A DNA stretch of 56,152 bases from Candidatus Epulonipiscium fishelsonii (GTDB lineage Bacteria; Bacillota; Clostridia; Lachnospirales; Cellulosilyticaceae). Within the stretch, counting starts at the first letter, position 1, and each line of letters starts with the position of its first letter. The stretch is taken from positions 1-56,152 of the forward strand of contig LJDB01000087.1 of the NCBI GenBank assembly GCA_001983455.1. The letters are read 5' to 3'. Below are positions 9,025 through 17,491 of this stretch, piece by piece. Under the pieces are notes generated by a model that did not search any database, was not told the DNA's origin, and saw only the letters and a list, made by a program, of their open reading frames with translations. Both the position numbers and the translations under genes were made by a program.

Positions 9025-9687
9025 TTACTCTATATATCCACGAGTTCGCAAAGCATCCATTACTTCTTGTTGACGCATCGTACCTAGTTCTTTATCTTCG
9101 GAATACCTGCTTGGTGCTTGAGGTAATCCTGCAATGTATGCAGCCTCAGCAACAGTTAAATCAGAGGGCGATTTATTAAAGTAACCATGACTTGCTTGAT
9201 CAACTCCATAATACCCTTTGCCAAGATATATAACATTAGAATATAATTCTAATATTTCATCTTTTGTTAATAAAGATTCTATTTTTAAAGCCATAAAAAC
9301 TTCTGCTATTTTTCTTACAAAAGTTTGGTCACTGCTAAAATAAATGTTTTTTGCCAATTGTTGCGTAATTGTGCTTCCACCTTGAGCAATACGATTTTCT
9401 AATAAATTAGTAACACCTGCTCTAATTATACCAATTGAATCAAAGCCTTTATGCGTCCTAAACCTTCTATCTTCAACAGCTATAATTGCCTCAATAAAGT
9501 TTGGGCTTATATCTGAATATTTAGTATAGGTTGGATGCATCCCTTTTATCTCTTCAATAAGTTCCAGCACGGGTTTTTCAGCTATTACTTCTTTATACTC
9601 TGAGTATCCTTGATATACTAAAATTCCAGTAATCAAAAATATCACTGAAATGATTACAAAACAAATTATTTTTAAAATTTTTTTCAT
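9025..9687 (-). CDS. Monofunctional GT51 peptidoglycan glycosyltransferase
   Basis: Polymerises lipid II into glycan strands outside the membrane; 220 aa with no transpeptidase domain. An N-terminal signal-anchor (about residues 4-25) is followed by a GT51 domain with all main motifs: VEDRRFRTHKGFD with catalytic E72, GGSTITQQLAKN (103-114), KIAEVFMALKIE with the second glutamate E129, LYSNVIYLGKGYYGV, and AEAAYIAGLPQAPSRY near the C-terminus. The end is close to the usual family boundary, so this is a complete mtgA/SgtB-type enzyme and not a truncated class A PBP. It is convergent with mprF. Confidence 0.93.
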   Translation of the reverse strand: MKKILKIICFVIISVIFLITGILVYQGYSEYKEVIAEKPVLELIEEIKGMHPTYTKYSDISPNFIEAIIAVEDRRFRTHKGFDSIGIIRAGVTNLLENRIAQGGSTITQQLAKNIYFSSDQTFVRKIAEVFMALKIESLLTKDEILELYSNVIYLGKGYYGVDQASHGYFNKSPSDLTVAEAAYIAGLPQAPSRYSEDKELGTMRQQEVMDALRTRGYIE

Positions 9688-9779
9688 TATTACACTCCAA
9701 ACCTCTTGAAATTAAAGTTCTGATAACAACGTAAAAAACAAGAAAACATCTCTAGATAAGGTTTAAATTATAAATATGT

Positions 9780-10607
9780 TTAATATTCTTCTAAAAAACT
9801 ATGATACTCCCCATCTTTTCTGAAGCCTAAAATAGTATTACAATTTATATTATGCATACTTTTGAAAATATTTATGTCTATATTTGAATTTATAGATCTA
9901 AAATTTTTAATCAATTCTTTCATTTCTTGACGCTTAGATTGGCCATGGCCCAAATGCAGAGCTTCTGTTAATTTACAAGCACACTGAAGAAACTCTAAAT
10001 TATGATAGTTTTTCCACCTAATGATGCTTTCTTCCTTTACCAAATATAATGGACGAATTAATTCCATTCCAGGATAATTTTCACTGTGTAATTTTGGCAT
10101 CATAGTTTTGATTTCTCCACTATAAAGCATACTCATAAGTGTTGTTTCTATTACATCATCAAAGTGATGTCCTAGGGCGATTTTATTGCAACCCAATTTC
10201 TGTGCTTCCTTATATAAATATCCTCGACGCATTCTTGCACACAAATAACATGGACTTTGATCTACCGTTGCTACAACATCAAAAATAGGGGAGTTAAAAA
10301 TTGTTGCATCAATATTAAGCAACTTAAGATTTTTCTCAATAAGGTCTTGATTAGATTGACTATATCCTGGGTTCATAACTAAAAATTTGATATCAAAATT
10401 TTGCTTACCATGCTTTTGTAATTCTTGCATACATTTTGCAAGCAACATAGAGTCTTTTCCTCCAGATATACAAACGCCAATTACATCGTTTTCATTGAAT
10501 AATTTATATTCATTTATGCCCTTAACAAATCTAGACCAAATATTTTTTCTAAATTTTTTTATAAGAGCTCTTTCTACTTCTACATGTTTTTTTATATTAC
10601 TTTCCAT
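9780..10607 (-). CDS. TtcA-like PP-loop ATPase, tRNA thiolation family
   Basis: 275-aa cytoplasmic protein of the TtcA/TilS N-type ATP pyrophosphatase superfamily. PP-loop SGGKDS is at 48-53. A central PCYLCARMRRG supplies the CxxC pair that, with a distal Cys (LQCACK region), binds a 4Fe-4S cluster in TtcA-type enzymes. ALGHHFDD and ETTLMSMLYSGE are the expected substrate-pocket segments. TtcA makes 2-thiocytidine at tRNA position 32 in Proteobacteria; Clostridial homologues are usually annotated by similarity only, so the exact tRNA target is inferred. AAGGTGA precedes the ATG. Separated from opp by a strong terminator. Confidence 0.85.
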   Translation of the reverse strand: MESNIKKHVEVERALIKKFRKNIWSRFVKGINEYKLFNENDVIGVCISGGKDSMLLAKCMQELQKHGKQNFDIKFLVMNPGYSQSNQDLIEKNLKLLNIDATIFNSPIFDVVATVDQSPCYLCARMRRGYLYKEAQKLGCNKIALGHHFDDVIETTLMSMLYSGEIKTMMPKLHSENYPGMELIRPLYLVKEESIIRWKNYHNLEFLQCACKLTEALHLGHGQSKRQEMKELIKNFRSINSNIDINIFKSMHNINCNTILGFRKDGEYHSFLEEY

Positions 10608-10730
10608 CTGTTCACCTTATCTATTTTTATTCACAATATGTTGCTGAACAATTCACCTAGTACTTTCAACAACATATACAAATTAAGAATACCATGAAAA
10701 TTTCGATTATACAAATAGAAATATTGACAA

Positions 10731-10771
10731 AAAAGAAGGAGAAAAGGTGATTATCCCTTTTTCCTTCTTTG
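10731..10771 (-). terminator. Terminator of the opp operon
   Basis: Long stem AAGAAGGA.AAAAGG / CC.TTTTTCCTTCTT with one internal mismatch and loop GATAATCA, followed on the minus strand by a T run. It lies 23 bases beyond the oppA stop codon. Confidence 0.85.
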
Positions 10772-10793
10772 CTATTTACTTTACTATTTATTA

Positions 10794-12557
10794 TTACATT
10801 TTGTCAAAATCAAGCATCATAGCGTCGCCTAGCCAAAGTTTACCTTGAGAGTTTTTATACCAACCTTCAACTTCGTCAACAACTAGAAGTGTATTTACAT
10901 AGTAGTAAACAGGAATTACAGGCATATCAGCCATTAAGATATCACTAGCTTCATATAAGTGATCCATACGTTCTTTTCCAGTAGTAGTTTTTGCAAGATT
11001 CATTTGTTCGTCAAACGCTGGGTTTGCGTATGCTCCATTATTTTGAGGATTGTTACTAGTAAAGATTTCTAACATAGTGTTAGGGTCAGTGTAATCTCCA
11101 ATCCATCCATGACGAGCTACTGAATCATAAGTTTGGTTAGTTCTTGTTTCTTGGAAAACAGCCCATTCTTGGTTAGTTAATTTAACATCGATACCAAGGT
11201 TTGTAGCCCACATTTCTTGAACAGCTTCAGCAATAAGTTTGTTTCCTTCGTTTGTATTATACATAATTTCAAGTTCTGGGAAACCTTCTCCATCTGGATA
11301 TCCAGCGTCAGCTAAAGCTTTTTGAGCAGCTTCAACATCAGCAGTTATAGGAATTCCATAGTCTCCTGCTACTTCATTAAATTCATTTCCTTCTGTATCA
11401 AGGAAACCTGGTCCAACAAATCCAGTAGCTGGAATTTGACCTGCACTACCAACTTGTTCAGCAATGATTTTTCTATCAATACCAAAGTTTAGTGCTTTAC
11501 GAACATCTACGTCTTGCAATATTTCGTTGTTTAAGTTTAATACATAGAAATATGTTCCGATGTATGGTAAAACATAAAACTCTGGGTTTTCAGCAATTAG
11601 TTTTGGAATTTCAGCTGTTGGAACAGACTCAAGCATATCTAATTGATCTGAATTATATGCAGTGTAAGCAGTTGAAGCATCAACAATCATTTTACAAACA
11701 ATTTTTTCAAGAGTTACATTTTCTGCATTCCAATAGTTTGGATTTTTTTCAAGTACTATTTGGTCACCCATAGCATAATCAGTTACAACAAATGGTCCAT
11801 TTGAAATTGCTTTAGCTGGGTCTTTTGCCCAAATTCCGTCTGCGTCAACAACATCAGCACGAACTGGCATAAATGTTGCAAATCCTGTTAAGCCCAAGAA
11901 ATATTCTGTTGGGTTAGCAAGTGTAACTTCAAAAGTTTTGTCGTCAATTGCTTTAACTCCCAAATCATCAATTGTTGCTGGTCTTTCTTCGCCAGTAGCT
12001 GGGTCAACAATATTTTCCATTCTTGTAATTGCTCCAGCATTTTTAATGTTTGCACTTTCTAAAATATAAGCATATTCAGATGCTGTTTTTGGATCTGCTG
12101 CACGTTTCCATGCAAATTCAAAGTCTTGTGCTGTTACAGGTTTACCGTCAGACCATACCGCATCTCTTAAATGGAATGTATATACAAGTAAGTCATCAGA
12201 AATTTCCCAAGATTCTGCCATCCCTTCACGAATTTCTCCGTTAACATCTCTAATTAATCCTTCAAAAGTGTTATTAATTACTTGACCACCGTCAACTGCT
12301 GAGTTAAGTTGTGGGTCAACTGTTTTTGGGTCTGCACCAAGGTTATATGTTAATTCTTGAACATCTGCAATAGGATATCCTTCTGGTGAAAGTTTAACTT
12401 CTTCAGATATAGGTGCAACTGTTTCTGGAGCTGATGTTTCTGTTTTGGCTGGCGCTGGAGATGCTGCTTCTTCACTGCTTCCTCCACAAGCTGTTAACAT
12501 CATACTTGAAGCAGTCAATACTGCTACCATTGATAAAAATTTTCTGCTTAATTTCAT
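10794..12557 (-). CDS. oppA: Oligopeptide ABC transporter substrate-binding lipoprotein
   Basis: SBP_bac_5 family receptor, 587 aa, tethered outside the membrane. Signal peptide with lipobox LTAC (C24), then a Ser/Pro/Glu linker to about residue 60. The mature fold shows LTYNLGADPKTVDPQL, AESWEISDDLLVYTFHLRDA, DFEFAWKRAADP, NGPFVV and ALNFGIDRKII, all typical of OppA/DppE. Last gene of oppBCDFA on the minus strand. A 142-bp gap with an inverted repeat separates it from oppF, an arrangement that often allows extra receptor expression. Start follows AGGGGG. Peptide specificity cannot be read. Confidence 0.95.
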   Translation of the reverse strand: MKLSRKFLSMVAVLTASSMMLTACGGSSEEAASPAPAKTETSAPETVAPISEEVKLSPEGYPIADVQELTYNLGADPKTVDPQLNSAVDGGQVINNTFEGLIRDVNGEIREGMAESWEISDDLLVYTFHLRDAVWSDGKPVTAQDFEFAWKRAADPKTASEYAYILESANIKNAGAITRMENIVDPATGEERPATIDDLGVKAIDDKTFEVTLANPTEYFLGLTGFATFMPVRADVVDADGIWAKDPAKAISNGPFVVTDYAMGDQIVLEKNPNYWNAENVTLEKIVCKMIVDASTAYTAYNSDQLDMLESVPTAEIPKLIAENPEFYVLPYIGTYFYVLNLNNEILQDVDVRKALNFGIDRKIIAEQVGSAGQIPATGFVGPGFLDTEGNEFNEVAGDYGIPITADVEAAQKALADAGYPDGEGFPELEIMYNTNEGNKLIAEAVQEMWATNLGIDVKLTNQEWAVFQETRTNQTYDSVARHGWIGDYTDPNTMLEIFTSNNPQNNGAYANPAFDEQMNLAKTTTGKERMDHLYEASDILMADMPVIPVYYYVNTLLVVDEVEGWYKNSQGKLWLGDAMMLDFDKM

Positions 12558-12628
12558 TTTTAATATCCCCCTAAGTGTTAGTTATCTACATTTTATCAAA
12601 TTAGATTGCTTTATTATGTAATTGATTT

Positions 12629-12676
12629 GGGTGAATAGTACTTATTAATACAAATTTGTACTAATCATATTCACCC
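12629..12676 (-). promoter_or_regulatory. Intercistronic hairpin between oppF and oppA
   Basis: Outer stem GGGTGAATA (12629-12637) / TATTCACCC (12668-12676) with a self-complementary inner segment (TACAAATTTGTA). There is no U-tract on the minus strand, so mRNA stabilisation or processing that raises oppA relative to oppF is more likely than termination. Confidence 0.5.
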
Positions 12677-12699
12677 TAGAAGTACTATTTAATGTGTAT

Positions 12700-13677
12700 C
12701 TATTTATCAAACAAATGACATGCTACTTGATGGTCTCCATCAATTGTTTTCAATTTTGGTTCCTCTATACTACATCTTTCCATACAATATTGACACCTTG
12801 TTCTAAAGTGACAACCCGATGGAGGGTTTAGTGGACTCGGAACATCTCCTTGTAATATTATACGTGATTTCGATTTTTCGCTTTCTGGGTCAGGAATTGG
12901 TATAGCTGAAAGCAAAGCTTTTGTATATGGATGAGTTGGATTGCTATAAAGTTTATCACTATTTCCAATTTCCACTAGTTGGCCAAGATACATAACTCCA
13001 ATTCTATTAGAAATATGTTTAACCATTGACAAGTCATGTGCAATGAATAAATATCCCATTCCTGTTTCTTGTTGGATTTCTTCAAGCATATTTACAACTT
13101 GTGCTTGTATTGAAACGTCTAGTGCTGAGATTGGCTCATCACAAATTATAAATTCTGGGTTTACTGCCAATGCCCTTGCAATCCCAATACGTTGTCTTTG
13201 TCCACCTGAAAATTCATGTGGATATCTGCTTGCATGGTCTTTCATCAATCCAACACGTTGAAGCAAACTTGCTATCATATCTGATTTTTCACTTTTGGAG
13301 CTTGCAACATTATGCGTATCAATTGCTTCTCCAATTATGTCCGAAATTGTCATACGACTATTTAAAGATGCGTATGGGTCTTGGAAAATCATTTGCATTT
13401 TCTTTCTATATGGTAGCATTTGCTTTTCGCTAAAATTTGTTATATCAACTCCATCAAATATAATTTTACCTGATGTTGGTTTATATAGTTTTAAGATAGT
13501 TCGCCCTGTCGTACTTTTTCCACAACCAGATTCTCCAACAAGACCTAGAGTCTCACCTTTTCTAACTCCAAAAGAAACATTATCAACTGCTTTGATATGC
13601 TTTTCTTCTCTTTTTATAAGACCGCTCGTTTTTGTAAAATATTTTTTAAGATTTTGCACTTCTAAAAGATAAGCCAT
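12700..13677 (-). CDS. oppF: Oligopeptide ABC transporter ATPase OppF
   Basis: Cytoplasmic ATPase of the peptide importer, 325 aa. Walker A GESGCGKST (48-56), Q-loop MIFQDPYASLN, signature SGGQRQRIGIARAL, Walker B EFIICDEP followed by SALD, and the switch His in FIAHDLS. The C-terminal oligo/dipeptide transporter extension with its Cys cluster (CHFRTRCQYCMERC) is present. The start codon overlaps the oppD stop by one base (TAATG), so translation is probably coupled and the two ATPases made in equal amounts. Confidence 0.96.
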   Translation of the reverse strand: MAYLLEVQNLKKYFTKTSGLIKREEKHIKAVDNVSFGVRKGETLGLVGESGCGKSTTGRTILKLYKPTSGKIIFDGVDITNFSEKQMLPYRKKMQMIFQDPYASLNSRMTISDIIGEAIDTHNVASSKSEKSDMIASLLQRVGLMKDHASRYPHEFSGGQRQRIGIARALAVNPEFIICDEPISALDVSIQAQVVNMLEEIQQETGMGYLFIAHDLSMVKHISNRIGVMYLGQLVEIGNSDKLYSNPTHPYTKALLSAIPIPDPESEKSKSRIILQGDVPSPLNPPSGCHFRTRCQYCMERCSIEEPKLKTIDGDHQVACHLFDK

Positions 13678-14690
13678 TATATCACCTCTCTTTTAATTTT
13701 TACTTCGTTTGGTGTATCAGGGTGATACAAGTGACATCTTGATTTATGATCTTTGCCCACATCATATAGTTTTGGAACTTCAACCAAACATTTTTGTACT
13801 GCATATTCACATCTATTACAGAATGCACACCCTTTTGGAGGGTTTAACATGTCTGGAGGAGAGCCCGCAATTGGAACTAAGGTTTGTTTAGTCAAAGTTT
13901 CTGGGTTTGGCACAGATTTTAAAAGACCAATTGTATATGGGTTTTTTGGTTCTTTAAACAAATCTACAACACTTGCTTCTTCCATAACCATTCCGCCATA
14001 CATAACAATAACCTTATCACATAGTTCTGCAATTACTCCTAAATCGTGTGTTATAAATATGATTGATGTATCTAGCTTTTCTCTTAAACCTTTTAACAAA
14101 TCTAGTATTTGTGCTTGAATTGTAACGTCCAATGCTGTTGTTGGTTCGTCAGCAATTAGTAGTTCTGGTTCACAAGACAGTGCCATTGCTATAATTGCTC
14201 TTTGCCTCATACCACCTGAAAACTCATGAGGGTAGTTCTTCAAACGTTGCTCAGGAGAAGGAATTCCAACAGCTTCAAGCATTTTTATTGCAATTTTCTC
14301 TGCTTCTTTTTGGCTGATTTTTTTATGAGCTCTTATAACCTCAGTCATTTGATTTCCTATTGTATAAACTGGGTTTAGTGCTGTCATCGGATCTTGGAAA
14401 ATCATAGAAATTTCATCGCCTTGAATCTTTCTCATTTCTTTTGGAGACTTTTTAACCAAGTCTTCTCCTTTAAAAATAACTTCACCGTGTTTAATTTTAC
14501 CAGGATGTTGCAACAATTTCATTATTGACATACAAGTTATACTTTTTCCACTTCCAGATTCTCCAACAATCCCAACAACTTCTCCTTTGTGTATATCAAA
14601 AGAAACGCTCCTTACAGATTGAACTTCACCAAGATGTGTGAAAAAAGAAGTTTCAAGCCCTTTTACCTCTAATATTTTCTCTTTTCCCAT
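13677..14690 (-). CDS. oppD: Oligopeptide ABC transporter ATPase OppD
   Basis: Partner ATPase of OppF, 337 aa. Walker A GESGSGKS (43-50), Q-loop MIFQDPMTALNPVY, signature SGGMRQRAIIAMAL, Walker B LLIADEPTTALD, switch FITHDLGV. The C-terminal family extension carries CAFCNRCEYAVQKC. I place the start at the ATG at 14688-14690, preceded by AGGAGGTG at 8-nt spacing; an in-frame GTG at 14697 lies inside that Shine-Dalgarno. Only 12 bases separate it from oppC. Confidence 0.96.
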   Translation of the reverse strand: MGKEKILEVKGLETSFFTHLGEVQSVRSVSFDIHKGEVVGIVGESGSGKSITCMSIMKLLQHPGKIKHGEVIFKGEDLVKKSPKEMRKIQGDEISMIFQDPMTALNPVYTIGNQMTEVIRAHKKISQKEAEKIAIKMLEAVGIPSPEQRLKNYPHEFSGGMRQRAIIAMALSCEPELLIADEPTTALDVTIQAQILDLLKGLREKLDTSIIFITHDLGVIAELCDKVIVMYGGMVMEEASVVDLFKEPKNPYTIGLLKSVPNPETLTKQTLVPIAGSPPDMLNPPKGCAFCNRCEYAVQKCLVEVPKLYDVGKDHKSRCHLYHPDTPNEVKIKREVI

Positions 14691-14702
14691 AATTTTCACC
14701 TC

Positions 14703-15914
14703 CTATTTACGTAAACGTGGGTCTAATGCATCACGTAAGCCATCACCTAAAAAGTTAAATGCAAACATTGTAAGTGCAATCGCAATTGATGGAATAATCA
14801 ATTGATATGGATAAGAACGAATTCCACCTAGTGCGTCATTTGCAAGTGTTCCCCAAGATGCTTCTGGTGCTGAAACCCCTAAACCAATAAAGCTTAAGAA
14901 TGCTTCTGTAAAGATTGCACTAGGAATTGACATCATCATCGATACTACAATTGGTCCAATTGCATTTGGAATAAGATGTTTAATAATAATTTTACTTTTT
15001 GTTACTCCTAAAGCACGTGCTGCTAAAACAAATTCTTGTTCTTTTAGACTTAAAACTTGACCACGAACTAGTCTTGCCATACCAACCCAATAAACCATAC
15101 CGATTGTTATGATGATTGTTTTTAGTCCTGGTTCAATTATAACCATAAGTAAGATTACAATAAGTAATAGTGGAACAGAACTTATAATGTCTACAATCCT
15201 CATCATTATATTGTCCACTTTTCCGCCTTCATATCCAGCTATACCACCATATACTACTCCAACACATAAGTTTACAACTGATGCTACAAGTCCAACTGTT
15301 AGTGAAATTCTTGCTCCATATAATACACGGGTCCATACGTCACGTCCTAAAGTGTCTGTTCCCATAATGTTAGTTTTGTTTAATACTATTTTTGTATCAT
15401 ATTTATCTATTTTTTCACCATCTACGAAGATATCGTATTTAGTTTTCATATCTGCATTTTCTTCTTCTTCAGTCACTTTTTGACCTTTCTTTCTGTTGCT
15501 CATAGCTAAAGAATAGTCAAACTTTACTTCTTTTCCATCTATATTATAAGTAATGTATCTATTAATTTTATTTTCGTCAACAACTTCAGGAGCTCCAATA
15601 AACTTTCCGTCTGCTGTTACACTTACCAATCTATATTCATTATGTACAAATACGTAATCTTTATCAGTTATTTTAGTTATCTCAATTTGTGGAGCAATAT
15701 TTGCTAGTTGTAAATTCTGCTCTGAATAACTATATGGTGAAAACATTGGTCCAAATATTGCAAGACCTGATATTATCAAAATCATTACTAAACCTGTCAT
15801 AGCCATAACGTTTTGTCGTAATCGTCTCCAAACGTCTTGCCAATATGTAAGACTTTTTCTTGTTGGTTGGTTTCCTTGAGTTTCCTCACTACTAATGGGT
15901 GTCCATTGATTCAT
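14703..15914 (-). CDS. oppC: Oligopeptide ABC transporter permease OppC, with a long extracellular loop
   Basis: Membrane subunit, 403 aa, about 100 longer than a typical OppC. TM1 (MTGLVMILIISGLAIFG) is followed by a roughly 110-residue hydrophilic segment (about residues 65-175, including IDGKEVKFDYSLAMSNRK). The conserved MGTDTLGRDVWTRVLYGAR and five further TM helices come after it. The EAA coupling loop is AARALGVTKSKIIIKHLIPN. The insert lies where the OppC N-terminal domain reaches outside and could contact OppA. Start at 15914 follows AAGGAGGG; an upstream TTG is rejected because it precedes the ribosome binding site. Confidence 0.93.
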   Translation of the reverse strand: MNQWTPISSEETQGNQPTRKSLTYWQDVWRRLRQNVMAMTGLVMILIISGLAIFGPMFSPYSYSEQNLQLANIAPQIEITKITDKDYVFVHNEYRLVSVTADGKFIGAPEVVDENKINRYITYNIDGKEVKFDYSLAMSNRKKGQKVTEEEENADMKTKYDIFVDGEKIDKYDTKIVLNKTNIMGTDTLGRDVWTRVLYGARISLTVGLVASVVNLCVGVVYGGIAGYEGGKVDNIMMRIVDIISSVPLLLIVILLMVIIEPGLKTIIITIGMVYWVGMARLVRGQVLSLKEQEFVLAARALGVTKSKIIIKHLIPNAIGPIVVSMMMSIPSAIFTEAFLSFIGLGVSAPEASWGTLANDALGGIRSYPYQLIIPSIAIALTMFAFNFLGDGLRDALDPRLRK

Positions 15915-15941
15915 CAGCTTTCCCTCCTTAATCAATCTTTC

Positions 15942-16862
15942 CTAATCATCTAGTTTTATACGTGGATCAATAAATGCATAAGCTATATCTACAAGTAATA
16001 CACTAAAGATATAAATTGCTGCATAAAATAATGTTATACTCATAATTACTGTATAATCACGGTTGGTAACACTTTCTGTAAAGTACTTCCCAATCCCAGG
16101 TAAAGCAAATATTTTTTCGATTACAAAAGAACCTGTTAAAATACTTGCAATCATTGGTCCAACATATGTTACAACTGGTATTAATGCATTTTTTAAAGCG
16201 TGTTTACCAATTACTTTCAATTGACTAAGTCCATTTGCTTTTGCTGTTCTAATATAGTCTTGTCTTAATACTTCAAGCATACTTGAACGCATAAGTCTTG
16301 TTACATAAGCTAGTGAAAATCCTGCTAAAGCGATAACTGGCCCAATAAATGAACGCCATCCATCAAATCCTCCTGCTGGTATCCATCCAAGTATTTCTCC
16401 AAACACATACATCATAAATGTTCCCACTACAAAGCTCGGTACAGCTATACCAACTGTTGCAATAAACATAACAATATGGTCTATTAAAGAATTTTGTTTT
16501 AATGCAGAAATTACACCAATTGGTATTCCCAAGGCTAATATTACTATTACTGCCACACTACCAATTTGTGCCGAAACTGGAAGCCCTTCTGATATCATAT
16601 CATTTACTGATACTCCTAACTTTTGCATTGATACTCCCAAATCTCCCTGAACTAAATCTCCTAAATAGTTAAGATATTGTTCCCATAACGGATCATCTAA
16701 ACCATATTTTTCCATCAAAGCTTGCTCAATCTCTGGCGGTAGGCTTCTTTCAGAAGTAAACGGGCTACCTGGAATAGAATGCATTATAGAAAAAGTTAGC
16801 GTTCCTATAATCAAAAGAGTTACTATCATTGAAAAAATTCTCTTTATTACATATCTTGTCAT
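15942..16862 (-). CDS. oppB: Oligopeptide ABC transporter permease OppB
   Basis: First gene of the opp operon, 306 aa, six predicted TM helices. Begins MTRYVIKRIFSMIVTLL, typical for the family; SIMHSIPGSPF follows TM1. The coupling loop is RTAKANGLSQLKVIGKHALKN, and FVIEKIFALPGIGKYF is the usual late segment. AAAGGAG lies upstream of the ATG. It is transcribed from a promoter at 17117-17145, so the mRNA leader of about 250 nt includes the eight-copy dyad array. Confidence 0.95.
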   Translation of the reverse strand: MTRYVIKRIFSMIVTLLIIGTLTFSIMHSIPGSPFTSERSLPPEIEQALMEKYGLDDPLWEQYLNYLGDLVQGDLGVSMQKLGVSVNDMISEGLPVSAQIGSVAVIVILALGIPIGVISALKQNSLIDHIVMFIATVGIAVPSFVVGTFMMYVFGEILGWIPAGGFDGWRSFIGPVIALAGFSLAYVTRLMRSSMLEVLRQDYIRTAKANGLSQLKVIGKHALKNALIPVVTYVGPMIASILTGSFVIEKIFALPGIGKYFTESVTNRDYTVIMSITLFYAAIYIFSVLLVDIAYAFIDPRIKLDD

Positions 16863-16881
16863 ATAACTGCTCCTTTCTAAG

Positions 16882-17064
16882 CTTAAAATTTACTTTAACA
16901 AGGTTAAAACACTTTAATAGCAAGGTTAAAACACTTTAACTTAAAATTTACTTTAACCTATTCAACGTATATAGTTAAAAAATACTTTAACTTAAAAATT
17001 ACTTTAACCTATTTGGAATATGTATACTTAAAAAATACTTTAACTAGTTAAAAGGCACTTTAAC
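16882..17064 (-). repeat. Array of eight (G/C)TTAAAA-n-ACTTTAAC dyads in the opp leader
   Basis: Eight copies at 16882-16899, 16903-16918, 16925-16940, 16940-16957, 16974-16991, 16991-17008, 17027-17044 and 17047-17064. Examples are GTTAAAACACTTTAAC and GTTAAAAGGCACTTTAAC. Each is an inverted repeat GTTAAA / TTTAAC around a 4-6 base centre; six of the eight are 18 bp and all end in ACTTTAA. They lie between the predicted opp promoter and oppB, so they would be transcribed. They look like a cooperative operator array or a repeat RNA leader. Confidence 0.75.
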
Positions 17065-17116
17065 TAATATTATAAACTTTACTAGTAAAAATTCACTAGT
17101 CGATTTGTTAATTTTT

Positions 17117-17145
17117 ATTATATACTAAGATATTTTAAATTGCAA
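17117..17145 (-). promoter_or_regulatory. Predicted opp operon promoter
   Basis: On the minus strand TTGCAA (17140-17145), 17-bp spacer, TATAAT (17117-17122). Transcription would start near 17110, upstream of the whole dyad array. Confidence 0.65.
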
Positions 17146-17457
17146 GTTTTATTTTGATGAAAATCTTTTTACAAGTCTATGATTTTTACATTACATGATT
17201 ATTTGTTAATTTCCCCTTATATTTCAATGATACTACATGATTACTAGTTACAAAAATACTTAATCATATTTTAAAAATAACGGCGGTATAAATTTTCAAA
17301 TTATATTGCATGTGTTTAATGTATAAAAAAAATAATAAAATTCTTAATTCTTTAAGCTCTATAAGTAAATAGTTACAACTTCGTAAAAAAAATTTAGGCG
17401 TTTTTATAGCCTATAATAAACAAAAAGTATATGGAATTCTATTAGTAGATGAATATA
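17146..17457. other. Intergenic stretch between the sulfatase end and the opp promoter
   Basis: No gene supported on either strand. AT-rich; contains two copies of TACATGATTA about 50 bp apart and a small dyad AGGC / GCCT near 17396-17412. Nothing else recognised. Confidence 0.4.
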
Positions 17458-17486
17458 AAAAAAGAGAAACACAGTGTGCTCCTCTT
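17457..17486 (-). terminator. Terminator of the first sulfatase gene
   Basis: On the minus strand, an imperfect stem AAGAG.A.CAC / GTG.T.CTCTT with a 3-nt loop is followed by a run of seven T, just past the sulfatase stop codon. Confidence 0.6.
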
Positions 17487-17491
17487 CTTTC

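Noticed and set aside
8928..9179. 83-codon plus-strand frame after mprF
   Set aside because: It runs across the repeat motif and antisense to the GT51 gene; no ribosome binding site.
9025..9687. Truncated class A penicillin-binding protein
   Set aside because: The GT51 domain is complete and ends at the family boundary; a monofunctional enzyme is the simpler call.
16882..17064. CRISPR-like or mobile repeat in the opp leader
   Set aside because: Copies are short dyads with irregular 15-36 bp steps; the placement fits an operator array better.
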